A stretch of 39,073 nucleotides of DNA from Candidatus Aenigmatarchaeota archaeon (GTDB lineage: Archaea > Aenigmatarchaeota > Aenigmatarchaeia > GW2011-AR5 > JAGGXF01). The notes under the pieces are model-generated. The model ran no database searches. It saw only the letters and a program-made list of their open reading frames with translations, and had not been told where the DNA came from. How positions within the stretch are numbered: the stretch's first letter is position 1; every line of letters begins with the position of its first letter. Of the stretch, positions 7,059 through 14,729 are shown one piece after another. The DNA is taken from positions 1 through 39,073 of the forward strand of contig JAGGXF010000038.1 in NCBI GenBank assembly GCA_021163205.1, read 5' to 3'. The translations under genes were made by a program, and so were the position numbers.

Positions 7059-7945
7059 AAAAAATAGCAATTCTCTCTGGAAAAGGAGGAGTTGGAAAAA
7101 GCAGTATTGCGGCTTCTCTGGCTGTGATGCTTGCGCGCAACAAGAAAATCATAGCAGTGGACTGCGATGTTGACGCTTCCAACCTTGCTCTGGTTCTTGG
7201 GCTGAAAGCCGACGCATTCGAGTCGTGGCAACCTGTTCAAACAAGTGAGAAGGCGGCTCTGATACCAGAGAAATGCACGCACTGCGGTAAGTGCAAATCA
7301 GTCTGCAATTTTGGCGCAATAACTTGGGATGAAAAAAAAGGCGAACCAATATTTAATGAGCTTCTCTGTGAAGGATGTGGCGCGTGCCAACTGGTTTGCG
7401 ACGCAGACGCGATAGAACTGAAGAAGGTCGAGAATGCCAAGGTCGGTTTTGGGAGAACAAAATATGGCTTTTATATTGTGTCTGGCCAACTGAATATGGG
7501 CGAGGCTGGGAGCGGTAAAATAGTTTCTGTGGTCAAAGAACAGGCGTATGAACTGGCGAAAAAAGAGGGGGTAGAGATTGCTTTGATAGATTCCGCCGCT
7601 GGAATAGGATGCCCCGTAATAGCATCTGTGCGCGATGCTGACTATGGAATTGTCGTGACAGAGCCGACGCCGCCGGCTTTCAGCGACATGAAAAGAGCTT
7701 TGTCTGTTCTAGACCATTTCGGCATAAAATATGGCATCGTAATCAACAGATACGACATAAACAAAGAACTCACTGAAAAGATGGAAAAGTTTGCTAACGC
7801 ACATGATATACCAGTACTCGAAAAGATAGTGTACGACAAAAAATTCGTAGACGCGCTGGTAAACCTCACACCGATAGTAACCTATGATAAAAAATACGAA
7901 AAAATCTTTTCAAATATACTTGCCAAGGTAATTGATCATCTCTGA
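7055..7945 (+). CDS. MinD-superfamily ATPase with inserted 2x[4Fe-4S] ferredoxin domain (second of pair)
   Basis: This 296-residue paralogue of the preceding gene has Walker A SGKGGVGKSS at about 8-17 and DCDVDASNLAL. Its ferredoxin insert at about 70-115 reads CTHCGKCKSVC and CEGCGACQLVC, and IDSAAGIGCPVIASV and VTEPTPPAFSDMKRA follow. All eight ferredoxin cysteines are present. The ATGA overlap with the first copy means coupled translation and supports a two-subunit complex. It is the last gene of the metal/Fe-S island, and the following gene has a different character. Confidence 0.92.
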   Translation: MKKIAILSGKGGVGKSSIAASLAVMLARNKKIIAVDCDVDASNLALVLGLKADAFESWQPVQTSEKAALIPEKCTHCGKCKSVCNFGAITWDEKKGEPIFNELLCEGCGACQLVCDADAIELKKVENAKVGFGRTKYGFYIVSGQLNMGEAGSGKIVSVVKEQAYELAKKEGVEIALIDSAAGIGCPVIASVRDADYGIVVTEPTPPAFSDMKRALSVLDHFGIKYGIVINRYDINKELTEKMEKFANAHDIPVLEKIVYDKKFVDALVNLTPIVTYDKKYEKIFSNILAKVIDHL

Positions 7946-8011
7946 CTTGAGTCTTTGCTTCATTCAAAATCTTTTTATTCTCACATCTTCAAGTTTTTAT
8001 ATAGTGGGAAG

Positions 8012-8392
8012 ATGAAAATCAAATGGAAAAACATTATTTTGCTTTCAGTCGGATTATTCCTTCTACTCTTACTTATCACCATTATTTTGACGCCGATGAC
8101 CGGATGTAAACAAATTGATGGGTGCAGGGCCTGCTGGAGCTGGGTCGCTGTGCCGCGAGAGTGTGGAAACAAGACATGTGAAACAGATCCAGCCATAGAG
8201 CAACACAATGCGCTTGTTGATGTCATTATGTGTGCCTGTGAAAAGGCTAAGGCAAACAACTATGCAGACAAGGAGATGAACAAGGAAATAGAGATGCTGT
8301 TCAAGGACGTTACAGCCAACTACACCGGCAGTGTGCGAGACATTTGTGAAGGCTCGCTGGGCGCTTCGCTTGTCAAATGGCGATACAAATAG
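8012..8392 (+). CDS. Cys-rich membrane-anchored or secreted small protein
   Basis: From the ATG at 8012 (better than the upstream TTG of the ORF track) the protein has 126 residues. A basic start precedes a single hydrophobic segment (IILLSVGLFLLLLLITIIL) at about 7-25. The remainder is predicted to be outside and holds eight cysteines (GCKQ, GCRACW, ECGNKTC, MCAC, ICEG), an even number suited to disulfides. I do not recognise a family. MTGC after the hydrophobic stretch is only a weak lipobox. It lies near the exported thioredoxin/CcdA protein, which could service its thiols, but that link is inference. Confidence 0.7.
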   Translation: MKIKWKNIILLSVGLFLLLLLITIILTPMTGCKQIDGCRACWSWVAVPRECGNKTCETDPAIEQHNALVDVIMCACEKAKANNYADKEMNKEIEMLFKDVTANYTGSVRDICEGSLGASLVKWRYK

Positions 8393-8493
8393 TTTCTTTC
8401 TTTTTCTTGGCTTGTTTGTAAAGCTTTTTTGTAAATATTAGCTATAGACTTTTGAAAATCTTAGAAAATTCGACAAAAGGCGAAATCGAAAGC

Positions 8494-8540
8494 TTTATAT
8501 ACTACTAAGTATAATTAGTTACTAATAAGTAGTTAATAAA
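8494..8540 (+). promoter_or_regulatory. Promoter with TATA box and inverted repeats upstream of a 44-aa gene
   Basis: TTTATATAC at about 8494 is a TATA box. Directly downstream lie ACTAAGTATAATTAGT at 8504-8519 (inverted arms ACTAA/TTAGT) and then TTACTAATAAGTAGTTAA, which repeats the same words. Paired repeats at the expected transcription start look like operator sites. No matching regulator can be assigned. Confidence 0.45.
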
Positions 8541-8557
8541 TATGTGAGGTGTTGATA

Positions 8558-8692
8558 ATGATAAGCGAGTTTAGAAAGGAATTAGAAAAAATGCAAAAAA
8601 CTGTTGTTGACTCGATGTTCTCAAATGGTTTATTAGATTATAATACATTGAGCCAAGCTGTCGAACTTTACAGGCTTGAAAAGGCTTTTTAA
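8558..8692 (+). CDS. 44-residue small protein, unknown function
   Basis: The gene is below the ORF-track cutoff but has a TATA box, a GAGGTG ribosome-binding site seven bases upstream, and an ATG. It encodes a charged, probably helical peptide (MISEFRKELEKMQKTV, then LSQAVELYRLEKAF). The two-helix layout is vaguely like Spo0E-type small proteins, but I do not claim homology. An 18-bp palindrome follows the stop and could terminate the transcript. Confidence 0.6.
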   Translation: MISEFRKELEKMQKTVVDSMFSNGLLDYNTLSQAVELYRLEKAF

Positions 8693-8701
8693 TTTTACTA
8701 T

Positions 8702-8719
8702 TCTATTTTTAAAAATAGA
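8702..8719 (+). terminator. 18-bp perfect palindrome after the 44-aa gene
   Basis: TCTATTTTTAAAAATAGA is a perfect palindrome ten bases after the stop codon of the small gene. It contains T5 and A5 runs and precedes the tRNA-Thr promoter. It is best read as a T-rich archaeal terminator or hairpin. Confidence 0.4.
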
Positions 8720-8785
8720 TTTGAGCTATACATAACTTTTAAATATTTCTTTGTAATATTTCTGCTTACGACGAAACGTCGCAAT

Positions 8786-8938
8786 GCCTCGGTAGCTCAA
8801 CGGTTAGAGCGTCTGTCAAAGTTTTAGAAAAAGTTTGATCAAAAGTTTGGGCGAAACTTGTATCTGATCTGTCGACCGGCCTCGCCGGAATGATAGCACG
8901 AGATCAGAAGGTTGAGAGTTCAAATCTCTCCCGAGGCT
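8786..8938 (+). tRNA. tRNA-Thr(UGU) with two introns of 40 nt each
   Basis: Acceptor GCCTCGG pairs with CCGAGGC, the D-stem is GCTC/GAGC, and the T-arm is GAGAG-TTCAAAT-CTCTC. Removing 8816-8855 (intron 1, between positions 30 and 31) and 8863-8902 (intron 2, between 37 and 38) gives anticodon stem TCTGA/TCAGA and loop CTTGTAA, with anticodon UGU. The discriminator U73 fits archaeal tRNA-Thr. The mature length is 73 nt, CCA is not encoded, and every stem is perfectly paired. Intron 2 is at the canonical position; intron 1 is inside the anticodon stem. Intron 2 alone can also pair CTGATCT with AGATCAG, which suggested a false Asp reading at first. Confidence 0.85.
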
Positions 8939-8991
8939 TAGGTTGAAAAAATAGAATTTTAAAAGATTAAACAATTTGCGCTGTGATTTAA

Positions 8992-9318
8992 ATGACTGAA
9001 AATAAAAAACTGATTTTGAAGGGGATTTTAGAAAATATCGAAAAAACCGAAACTATATATGACCATGAGAAAGGGGGAAAAGAAAAAATTGGAGAATCAC
9101 CACCTGTGGTTATCGTTCTTAGAGGAATTTATAATCATTTAATTATTAGTACTCAGAATGGACAAAAAAAGGAATTTCTTTTTCCTGGACATGTTTCGTC
9201 GACTTCTGAGGGAAATCCAATTGAAATTTACGAAGAGGGGCATGGTAGTTTTGAAATTTTTGATTTAAAATTAAAAAAACATTACAAGAGTCTATTTATT
9301 TCACCCAAATCCATATGA
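8992..9318 (+). CDS. Hypothetical protein, 108 residues
   Basis: The protein starts MTENKKLILKGILENIE. It has alternating charged and beta-prone segments (VVIVLRGIYNHLIIST, KEFLFPGHVSS) with no signal peptide or membrane helix. I recognise no family. The frame is A/T-rich, and no clear ribosome-binding site precedes the ATG, which follows tRNA-Thr by 53 nt. The amino-acid composition looks like a real protein rather than a shadow frame. Confidence 0.6.
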   Translation: MTENKKLILKGILENIEKTETIYDHEKGGKEKIGESPPVVIVLRGIYNHLIISTQNGQKKEFLFPGHVSSTSEGNPIEIYEEGHGSFEIFDLKLKKHYKSLFISPKSI

Positions 9319-9376
9319 AACACCGCATTAAACTTTCTAATGTCAGCCCAAAGAATTTTATAACAGGACAAATTCT

Positions 9377-9430
9377 CGTCGTTGACGACGTATATAAATT
9401 AAAATAGAAGGAGATTAATCTCGGTTAACC
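9377..9430. repeat. Cluster of short palindromes in the gap before the 45-aa gene
   Basis: CGTCG-TTGA-CGACG at 9377-9390 can form a hairpin. TATATAAATTAAAATAG follows, then AAGGAG, then two perfect palindromes, GAGATTAATCTC (9411-9422) and GGTTAACC (9423-9430). A rightward TATA box and Shine-Dalgarno-like string are present but no rightward ORF follows. The palindromes may instead end the leftward 45-aa gene. Confidence 0.35.
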
Positions 9431-9562
9431 TCTATATACAGGCATTTTAGCTGTAGGTTTTTTACTAACCTCGTATGCGCGTCGTCCTAGTTTTTCTATT
9501 TTTTCTCGATTAAACCCATCATCTCCAAGACCAAAAAGTTCTCTAATGTTAACCATACTCAT
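9425..9562 (-). CDS. 45-residue small protein, unknown function
   Basis: This small leftward gene is missed by the ORF track. ATG at 9562 (or 9556) is preceded by GGTG, and further upstream by a TTTATATACTA TATA box reading leftward. It encodes MSMVNIRELFGLGDDGF, then a basic helix (REKIEKLGRRAYEVSKK), ending KMPVYRG. It could be a small nucleic-acid-binding protein or one partner of a gene pair, but I recognise no family. The promoter makes it more credible than a random short frame. Confidence 0.55.
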   Translation of the reverse strand: MSMVNIRELFGLGDDGFNREKIEKLGRRAYEVSKKPTAKMPVYRG

Positions 9563-9774
9563 CACCATATAATTATTACTCACAAATAGTATATAAAGTT
9601 AACGTCTGTGTGGTAATAACAACTATGAGAAAACTATCTGGACTGCTGGCAACACGTATTTTTTAATATTTATCATACTATGTTATATGTTAACTCTTTC
9701 CCGCGTTTGCGTTTGTGTCGGAGTTAAACGTTACTATTAACGTTGTCGTTTTATTTGTCGTGTGGGGTGTTGGT

Positions 9775-11406
9775 GTGTTTGACTCATTTACAGAAGAAGA
9801 GAAGGCAATTTTAGAGCCGTTTTTCACGAATCTTGATAAGGATGTCTTTGCGCTCAGAAACCTGCCAGAGGTTGTCAAGGGAGCGCTCTTCGCGCGATAC
9901 AGCAGGTCTGACAAAAGCCTGCGAAGGGTGTTGCTCGATGAATTTATAAAAAAACCTGAAATGGGATTCAAACAAATCGTTCGCATGCAGACTGATTCTG
10001 GCGTTGACCAGATAGTTGCGATACAAAAGGCTGAGGAATTCTACGAGCGTGTGCTTATCGGCTTTGGCGACGACTCTGTCGCAGAGCTTGGCGGCGCACA
10101 TCTCGCAGTTGAGAATATTTCCAATATAGCAACAAAGGTCATCGAAGACGCGCGCATAGGAATATGTCCACTCGAAAAATCCACGAGATATGTTTATTTT
10201 GACCAGAAGCCCGGTGGAAAATATATGTATTACCGCGACAAAGACATAATGGAATCACGCTTTGCTGATTTGTATATAAACACTATGGATATGCTATTTG
10301 ACACTTATTCAAGTTTCATAGAGCCAATGAGAAAATTCTTAATGGAGCGATTTCCAAACGAGGGAATGAGCGAGCGAGCCTACAAATCTACAATACGCGC
10401 AAAGGTGTGCGACATAATAAGGGTATTACTACCCACAGGGACACTCACAAATGTCGGATTATTTGGCAATGGACGAGCTTTCGATTATCTGCTCACAAAG
10501 ATGTATGCACATCCCATGCGAGAAATGCGGGATTTGGCAGCAGCAATGCAGGAAGAACTGAGAAAAGTTATACCTCCGTTTGTGAAGCGATGCAATGACG
10601 AAAAACACGGCAAACCGTATCAAGCATTTCTGCGAGACAAATGGACAATAGCAAAGCTTTCGAAGGAAATCTTGAGAGATGTAACAGAGGCAGATGACAA
10701 AGAAAGTCTCAGGCTTATTGATTATGACAAGGACGCCGAAACAAAAGTCGTGGCAGCTATACTCTATCCAATGTCATCATTACCAATGGCTAAGATTAGA
10801 GAAAAAGTGGCAAGAATGTCCAGTGCTGAGCGCAAGAAGGTGATTAATGCTTATGTTGCCGGTCGGACGAACAGGCGTCACAAGCCAGGAAGGGCATTTG
10901 AAAATGTTTATTACACATTTGACATCTTGGGAGATTATGGCATATACAGAGACATACAAAGGCATAGAATATTGACACAAGAAAGACAGCTGATAACCAC
11001 AAAACATGGCTATGATGTTCCGGTGGAAATAGAAGATGCTGACTTGGCTGACAAGTTTAGAGAAGCAATGGACGCTGCGGCTGTGGCATTTGAGAAGATT
11101 TCAATGGTCATGCCATTACAGGCGCAGTATGTCGTTCCTATGGGTTACAAGATCAGATGGTACATAACCATGAACCTTCGCGAAGCTTACCACTTGTGCG
11201 AACTGCGGACGTGCATGCAAGGTCATCCCACCTACAGAAAATTGGCACAAAATATCTACAAGAAAATAAAAGAGGTTCACCCCGTGCTGGCAGAAGGTAT
11301 GAAATTCGTGGATATGAACGACTATTCATTGGAAAGAAAAGAGGCTGAAAAGCGCATAGACAAAAAAATAGAAGAAATTAAAAGAAAGTATGGCTATCAG
11401 AAATAA
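9775..11406 (+). CDS. Double-length ThyX-family (FAD-dependent thymidylate synthase-like) protein
   Basis: This is about 543 residues from the GTG at 9775, where FTEEEKAILEPFF starts the conserved region; the ORF track adds 20 unlikely hydrophobic residues. The first half has FGDDSVAELGGAHLAVENIS and EKSTRYVYF. The second half has DIQRHRILTQERQLIT and REAYHLCELRTCMQGHPTYR. These match ThyX blocks duplicated in tandem. Canonical ThyX is about 220-250 residues with RHRxxSxxxxSxR. Here RHR is kept but the following serines and final Arg are not in register. It may be a diverged thymidylate synthase or a flavoprotein with another substrate. Long ThyX-like proteins are known in archaea. A GGGGTG site precedes the chosen start. 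Confidence 0.8.
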   Translation: MFDSFTEEEKAILEPFFTNLDKDVFALRNLPEVVKGALFARYSRSDKSLRRVLLDEFIKKPEMGFKQIVRMQTDSGVDQIVAIQKAEEFYERVLIGFGDDSVAELGGAHLAVENISNIATKVIEDARIGICPLEKSTRYVYFDQKPGGKYMYYRDKDIMESRFADLYINTMDMLFDTYSSFIEPMRKFLMERFPNEGMSERAYKSTIRAKVCDIIRVLLPTGTLTNVGLFGNGRAFDYLLTKMYAHPMREMRDLAAAMQEELRKVIPPFVKRCNDEKHGKPYQAFLRDKWTIAKLSKEILRDVTEADDKESLRLIDYDKDAETKVVAAILYPMSSLPMAKIREKVARMSSAERKKVINAYVAGRTNRRHKPGRAFENVYYTFDILGDYGIYRDIQRHRILTQERQLITTKHGYDVPVEIEDADLADKFREAMDAAAVAFEKISMVMPLQAQYVVPMGYKIRWYITMNLREAYHLCELRTCMQGHPTYRKLAQNIYKKIKEVHPVLAEGMKFVDMNDYSLERKEAEKRIDKKIEEIKRKYGYQK

Positions 11407-11587
11407 CCAGAGCAATAGAAGCAGAAACTCTTTTTATTCCATGTTATCGTTTGGCATGCGGGAGCGCGCAAAACATTCAGTCTTTAAATATCTTTCTGAT
11501 TAAAATAGATTTATAAAAATTATTCGGAACGTAGAATGAATATGAGTTATAAAAACCTAGCAAATAATTCTTTTTGAGGGTGGTAGA

Positions 11588-12295
11588 ATGGAAATACCCA
11601 TGAGTGAGCACATGGCATATGATCGAGCAATTGTTGTCTTCTCTCCTGAAGGACGTTTGTATCAGGTAGAATACGCAAGACAGGCTGTTGACAAGGCAAC
11701 AACAACTCTTGGTATCGTATTCAAAAATGGTGTTGCGCTTGTTGCTACAAAAATAATACCAGAATTAAGTGTTCAAGCAACATCAGAAAAAATATTTAAG
11801 ATAGATGAACACATAGGAGCCGCAACTTGTGGCTTAATAGCGGACTCGCGAGTTCTTATAGATTTTGCGCGCATACAAGCCCAAATAAATAGAATAACTT
11901 ATAACGAGCCAATTGAAATCAGGGCACTTGTCAAAGAGATTGGAGATAGGAAGCAGATATTTACACAATACGCGGGCATAAGGCCGTATGGTGTTTCTCT
12001 TCTGATAGGGGGGATGGACGGCAAGCCCCACTTGTACGAAACAGACCCATCTGGCACAATAAGAGAATGGAAGGCACACGTCATCGGGCGAGGAGCCGAT
12101 GCTGGAAGAAAGGTGTTAATAAAAAAATACAAAGAAAACATCAACAAGGAAGATGCGATAAAACTTGGTCTAGAAGCCCTGAAAGCTGCGAAGGAAAATC
12201 TTACGCCGAAATCAGTCGAAATTGGCATTGTCGAAGATAAAAAATTCAATATGCTGGGCACAGAAGAAGTTAAGAAGTTTCTGAAGATGAAGTAA
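11588..12295 (+). CDS. psmA: 20S proteasome alpha subunit
   Basis: This 235-residue subunit has the N-terminal signature AYDRAIVVFSPEGRLYQVEYARQAV at about 10-34, TTTLGIVFKNGVALVATK, and a C-terminal Lys-rich helix. Alpha subunits form the outer rings and gate of the proteasome and bind PAN or other AAA unfoldases. They lack catalytic Thr, as here. GAGGGTGG precedes ATG 11588, and TTTATAAAAAT near 11509 is a likely TATA box. The beta subunit is 20 kb downstream, and the exosome operon follows as in many archaea. Confidence 0.97.
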   Translation: MEIPMSEHMAYDRAIVVFSPEGRLYQVEYARQAVDKATTTLGIVFKNGVALVATKIIPELSVQATSEKIFKIDEHIGAATCGLIADSRVLIDFARIQAQINRITYNEPIEIRALVKEIGDRKQIFTQYAGIRPYGVSLLIGGMDGKPHLYETDPSGTIREWKAHVIGRGADAGRKVLIKKYKENINKEDAIKLGLEALKAAKENLTPKSVEIGIVEDKKFNMLGTEEVKKFLKMK

Positions 12296-12378
12296 ATACA
12301 GTGCTTTTATTTATCTATAGGTTATGACTGCCTGAACCATAAACACGATATAAATACCGGTTGTATAGAAGTTCTTTT

Positions 12379-12530
12379 GGCAGTTTATTTTTGATGGGCA
12401 CATGAAGATGGGATGAAACTAAAAATGCTGTACTGCCTATTATCTTTTCATCTCTGCAGGTCTTCAATGACTTAATCTTTCCCAGATAGCAGGCTAGATG
12501 AACACCCATGATAAAGAACCGAGCAGTTTA
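12379..12530 (+). ncRNA. Candidate structured small RNA in the psmA-SBDS gap
   Basis: The 327-nt gap has no convincing ORF. It contains a good TATA box (GATATAAATA, 12347-12356) whose expected start, about 12378, coincides with a long stem. GGCAGT (12379-12384) pairs with ACTGCC (12432-12437), and inside it ATTTTT (12387-12392) pairs with AAAAAT (12421-12426). Pyrimidine-rich sequence and a second TATA element (TTTAAATATATTTC, about 12526) follow, the latter probably for SBDS. The end is arbitrary. It is not a C/D-box RNA I can define, and it could be only a long leader. Confidence 0.3.
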
Positions 12531-12622
12531 AATATATTTCTTTTTAATATAATCTAGTATTTGATGTACTTGCGCTGAAAAAGTACGTAGAATATAACAT
12601 GTACCGTATTTACGTGATTACA

Positions 12623-13312
12623 ATGGTTACTGTTGACGAAGCTGTTATAGCCAGATTGACAAAAGGAGATAAACACTTTGAAATACTTGTAGACCCTGAA
12701 ATGGCTTATGCATTCAAGGAAGGCAAACCTGTTTCTATACAAAAGATGCTAGCTGTGAATGAAGTCTATTCTGATTCTCATAAGGGGTTGAGAGTATCAC
12801 CTGAAAATCTTCAAAAGGTTTTTGGTACAAGCGATGTAATTGAAGTCGCAAAACAGATTCTTGAACATGGTGACATTCAGCTGACCACAGAATTCAAAAG
12901 AAAAAGACTGGAAGAAATAAAAAAGCAAATTGCAGCTCTCATATCCAAAACTTCATTTGACCCAAAGACTAAAAATCCCCATCCGCCAGAAAGAATATTG
13001 AACGCAATGGAGCAAGCAAGAATCCACATAACGCTCGACCCACCAGAAAGTCAAATAGAAAATGTTATAAAAGCAATAAGACCAATTCTTCCGATATCAA
13101 CAGATAAAATAAAAATCGAGCTAATGGTACCATCACAGTACACGGGACACGCATACGGTGTAATCAAAAGCTTGACAAATGTTGAGAAAGAAAAATGGAA
13201 TCAAGATGGCTCACTTCACGTGGTTGTTTCTGTAACAGCTGGGCTAAAGATGGAATTTTACGACAAGATTAATCATATTACTCATGGTGATGTCGATATA
13301 AAGGAGTTGTGA
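12623..13312 (+). CDS. sdo1: SBDS/Sdo1 ribosome maturation protein
   Basis: About 229 residues start MVTVDEAVIARLTKGDKHFEILVDPE; this ATG, not the upstream 12599, matches the family start. The N-terminal FYSH domain (1-90) includes SDSHKGLRVSPENLQKVFGT. The central helical domain contains KTKNPHPPERILNAMEQARI, and the C-terminal ferredoxin-like domain ends the protein. SBDS helps release aIF6 from the large ribosomal subunit and in archaea lies at the head of the exosome operon. It overlaps the Rrp4 ORF region, consistent with one transcript. Confidence 0.95.
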   Translation: MVTVDEAVIARLTKGDKHFEILVDPEMAYAFKEGKPVSIQKMLAVNEVYSDSHKGLRVSPENLQKVFGTSDVIEVAKQILEHGDIQLTTEFKRKRLEEIKKQIAALISKTSFDPKTKNPHPPERILNAMEQARIHITLDPPESQIENVIKAIRPILPISTDKIKIELMVPSQYTGHAYGVIKSLTNVEKEKWNQDGSLHVVVSVTAGLKMEFYDKINHITHGDVDIKEL

Positions 13313-13353
13313 TGATTTTACTCAATTCGCGTGAAATTATAGGAGGATTGAAT

Positions 13354-14040
13354 ATGGCAGAAAGAGAACTTGTCATTCCGGGAGACCTTCTTGGAGAGGG
13401 GATTGCTGGATCAGGAACATATATGGAAAATGGAAAAATTTATGCAAGCGTGCTTGGACTAGCAGAAAGAAAAGACAAACTAATTTTTGTCATCCCTCTA
13501 AATGGCATATATAGTCCAAAGACAGGAGACGGTGTTATAGGGAAGATAGAAGACGTCGCATTCTCTCATTGGATTGTCAACATAAACTCCCCTTACTTTG
13601 GCGTCTTGCCACTTAATGAGGCGGTGACAGATTTTGTTGACTTGACAAAAACAGACTTGACAAAATACTTTAACTACGATGACATAATATTCGCAAAAAT
13701 TTCCAATGTCACAAAGACCAAGTCTGTTCAGCTCACAATGAAAGATAGAAAGTGTAGAAAGCTCTACGGTGGCCGACTAATAAAAATAACACCGGCAAAG
13801 GTTCCGCGTGTGATTGGAAAAGGCGGCTCAATGGTAGAAATGATTAAAAAATATACAGGATGCCAGATAGTTGTTGGACAAAATGGAATTGTCTGGATCA
13901 AAGGAGAGAAAGAAGACCTGGCAATAGAAGCGATACAATGTATAGAAGAGAAGTCGCACACAACTGGGCTTACAGACAAGATAAAAGAAATGCTAGAAAA
14001 TGAGGAAGGTGGTAATAATGGAACAAAAGCTAATAGTTGA
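13354..14040 (+). CDS. rrp4: Exosome RNA-binding subunit Rrp4
   Basis: From ATG 13354, eight bases after AGGAGG, the protein has 228 residues. The N-terminal domain is RELVIPGDLLGEGIAGSGTY. The S1 domain is at about 60-130. A KH domain carries PRVIGKGGSMVEMIKKYTGC (GKGG loop) at about 145-200. Rrp4 sits on the Rrp41-Rrp42 hexamer and feeds RNA to it. The C-terminus is acidic and Asn-rich. The ORF-track start at 13309 adds 15 residues that the family lacks. Confidence 0.96.
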   Translation: MAERELVIPGDLLGEGIAGSGTYMENGKIYASVLGLAERKDKLIFVIPLNGIYSPKTGDGVIGKIEDVAFSHWIVNINSPYFGVLPLNEAVTDFVDLTKTDLTKYFNYDDIIFAKISNVTKTKSVQLTMKDRKCRKLYGGRLIKITPAKVPRVIGKGGSMVEMIKKYTGCQIVVGQNGIVWIKGEKEDLAIEAIQCIEEKSHTTGLTDKIKEMLENEEGGNNGTKANS

Positions 14041-14725
14041 TGGTAAAAGACTTGATGGAAGAGCACTCGACCAGCTTAGACCAATAGAGGCAAGGGCGGG
14101 GGTTCTTAAAAATGCGAATGGTTCTGCTTATTTTCGCATAGGAAAAACAATAGCAGTAGCTGGTATCTTTGGACCGAGAGAGGTGCACCCAAAACACATG
14201 GAAGAAGCTGAAACAGCTATCTTAAGATGCAAATACAACATGGCATCATTCTCGACAACAGAGAGGAATAGGCCGGGCCCAAGCAGACGCTCGAAAGAAA
14301 TATCCAAAGTTATGCGAGAAGCACTAATGCCTGTGCTATTCCTAGAAAATTTTCCGAAATCAGCTATAGACCTTCATGTGGAGATTTTGCAAGCAGATGC
14401 GTCAACCAGATGCGCGGCAATAAACGCTGCCTCTATAGCGCTGGCAGATGCTGGCATACCTATGAAAGATCTCATAGCCAGCTGTTCTGTTGGTATTGTT
14501 GAGGGACATATCGTGCTAGATGTTGCAGGAAAAGAAGACACAGAAGGTGATGTAGATTTGCCTATAGCGTATTATCCGAAACGCGACCTTATAACGTTAT
14601 TGCAAATGGATGGGATGGTTACGAAAGAGCAACTCAAGCAACTTTTAGAACTTGCAAAAAAAGGCGCTATGAAAATATATGAGATTCAGAGACAGGCGCT
14701 GAAGAGCAAATATATGGAGGAATGA
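14018..14725 (+). CDS. rrp41: Exosome catalytic subunit Rrp41
   Basis: This 235-residue RNase PH-fold protein has LIVDGKRLDGRALDQLRPIEARAGVL, the phosphate and RNA-binding stretch STTERNRPGPSRRSKEIS, LQADASTRCAAINAAS, and catalytic acidic residues in DVAGKEDTEGDVDLP. In archaea Rrp41 carries the phosphorolytic site, degrading RNA 3' to 5' with phosphate. I take ATG 14018, preceded by GAGGAAGGTGG. It overlaps the end of Rrp4 by 23 nt. Confidence 0.96.
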   Translation: MEQKLIVDGKRLDGRALDQLRPIEARAGVLKNANGSAYFRIGKTIAVAGIFGPREVHPKHMEEAETAILRCKYNMASFSTTERNRPGPSRRSKEISKVMREALMPVLFLENFPKSAIDLHVEILQADASTRCAAINAASIALADAGIPMKDLIASCSVGIVEGHIVLDVAGKEDTEGDVDLPIAYYPKRDLITLLQMDGMVTKEQLKQLLELAKKGAMKIYEIQRQALKSKYMEE

Positions 14726-14729
14726 TATC

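Noticed and set aside
8693-8708. 16-nt string TTTTACTATTCTATTT shared with 33109-33124
   Set aside because: In A/T-rich intergenic DNA one exact 16-mer match in 39 kb can arise by chance; flanks do not match and no element is evident.
8816-8905. Reading the tRNA at 8786 as tRNA-Asp(GUC) from the loop CTGTCGA
   Set aside because: That reading leaves one extra base in the anticodon stem, gives U73 rather than G73, and needs a poor splice. The Thr(UGU) solution is perfect in every stem.
12315-12509. Leftward 64-aa ORF in the psmA-SBDS gap
   Set aside because: There is no ribosome-binding site, the composition is irregular, and it overlaps the candidate structured RNA.
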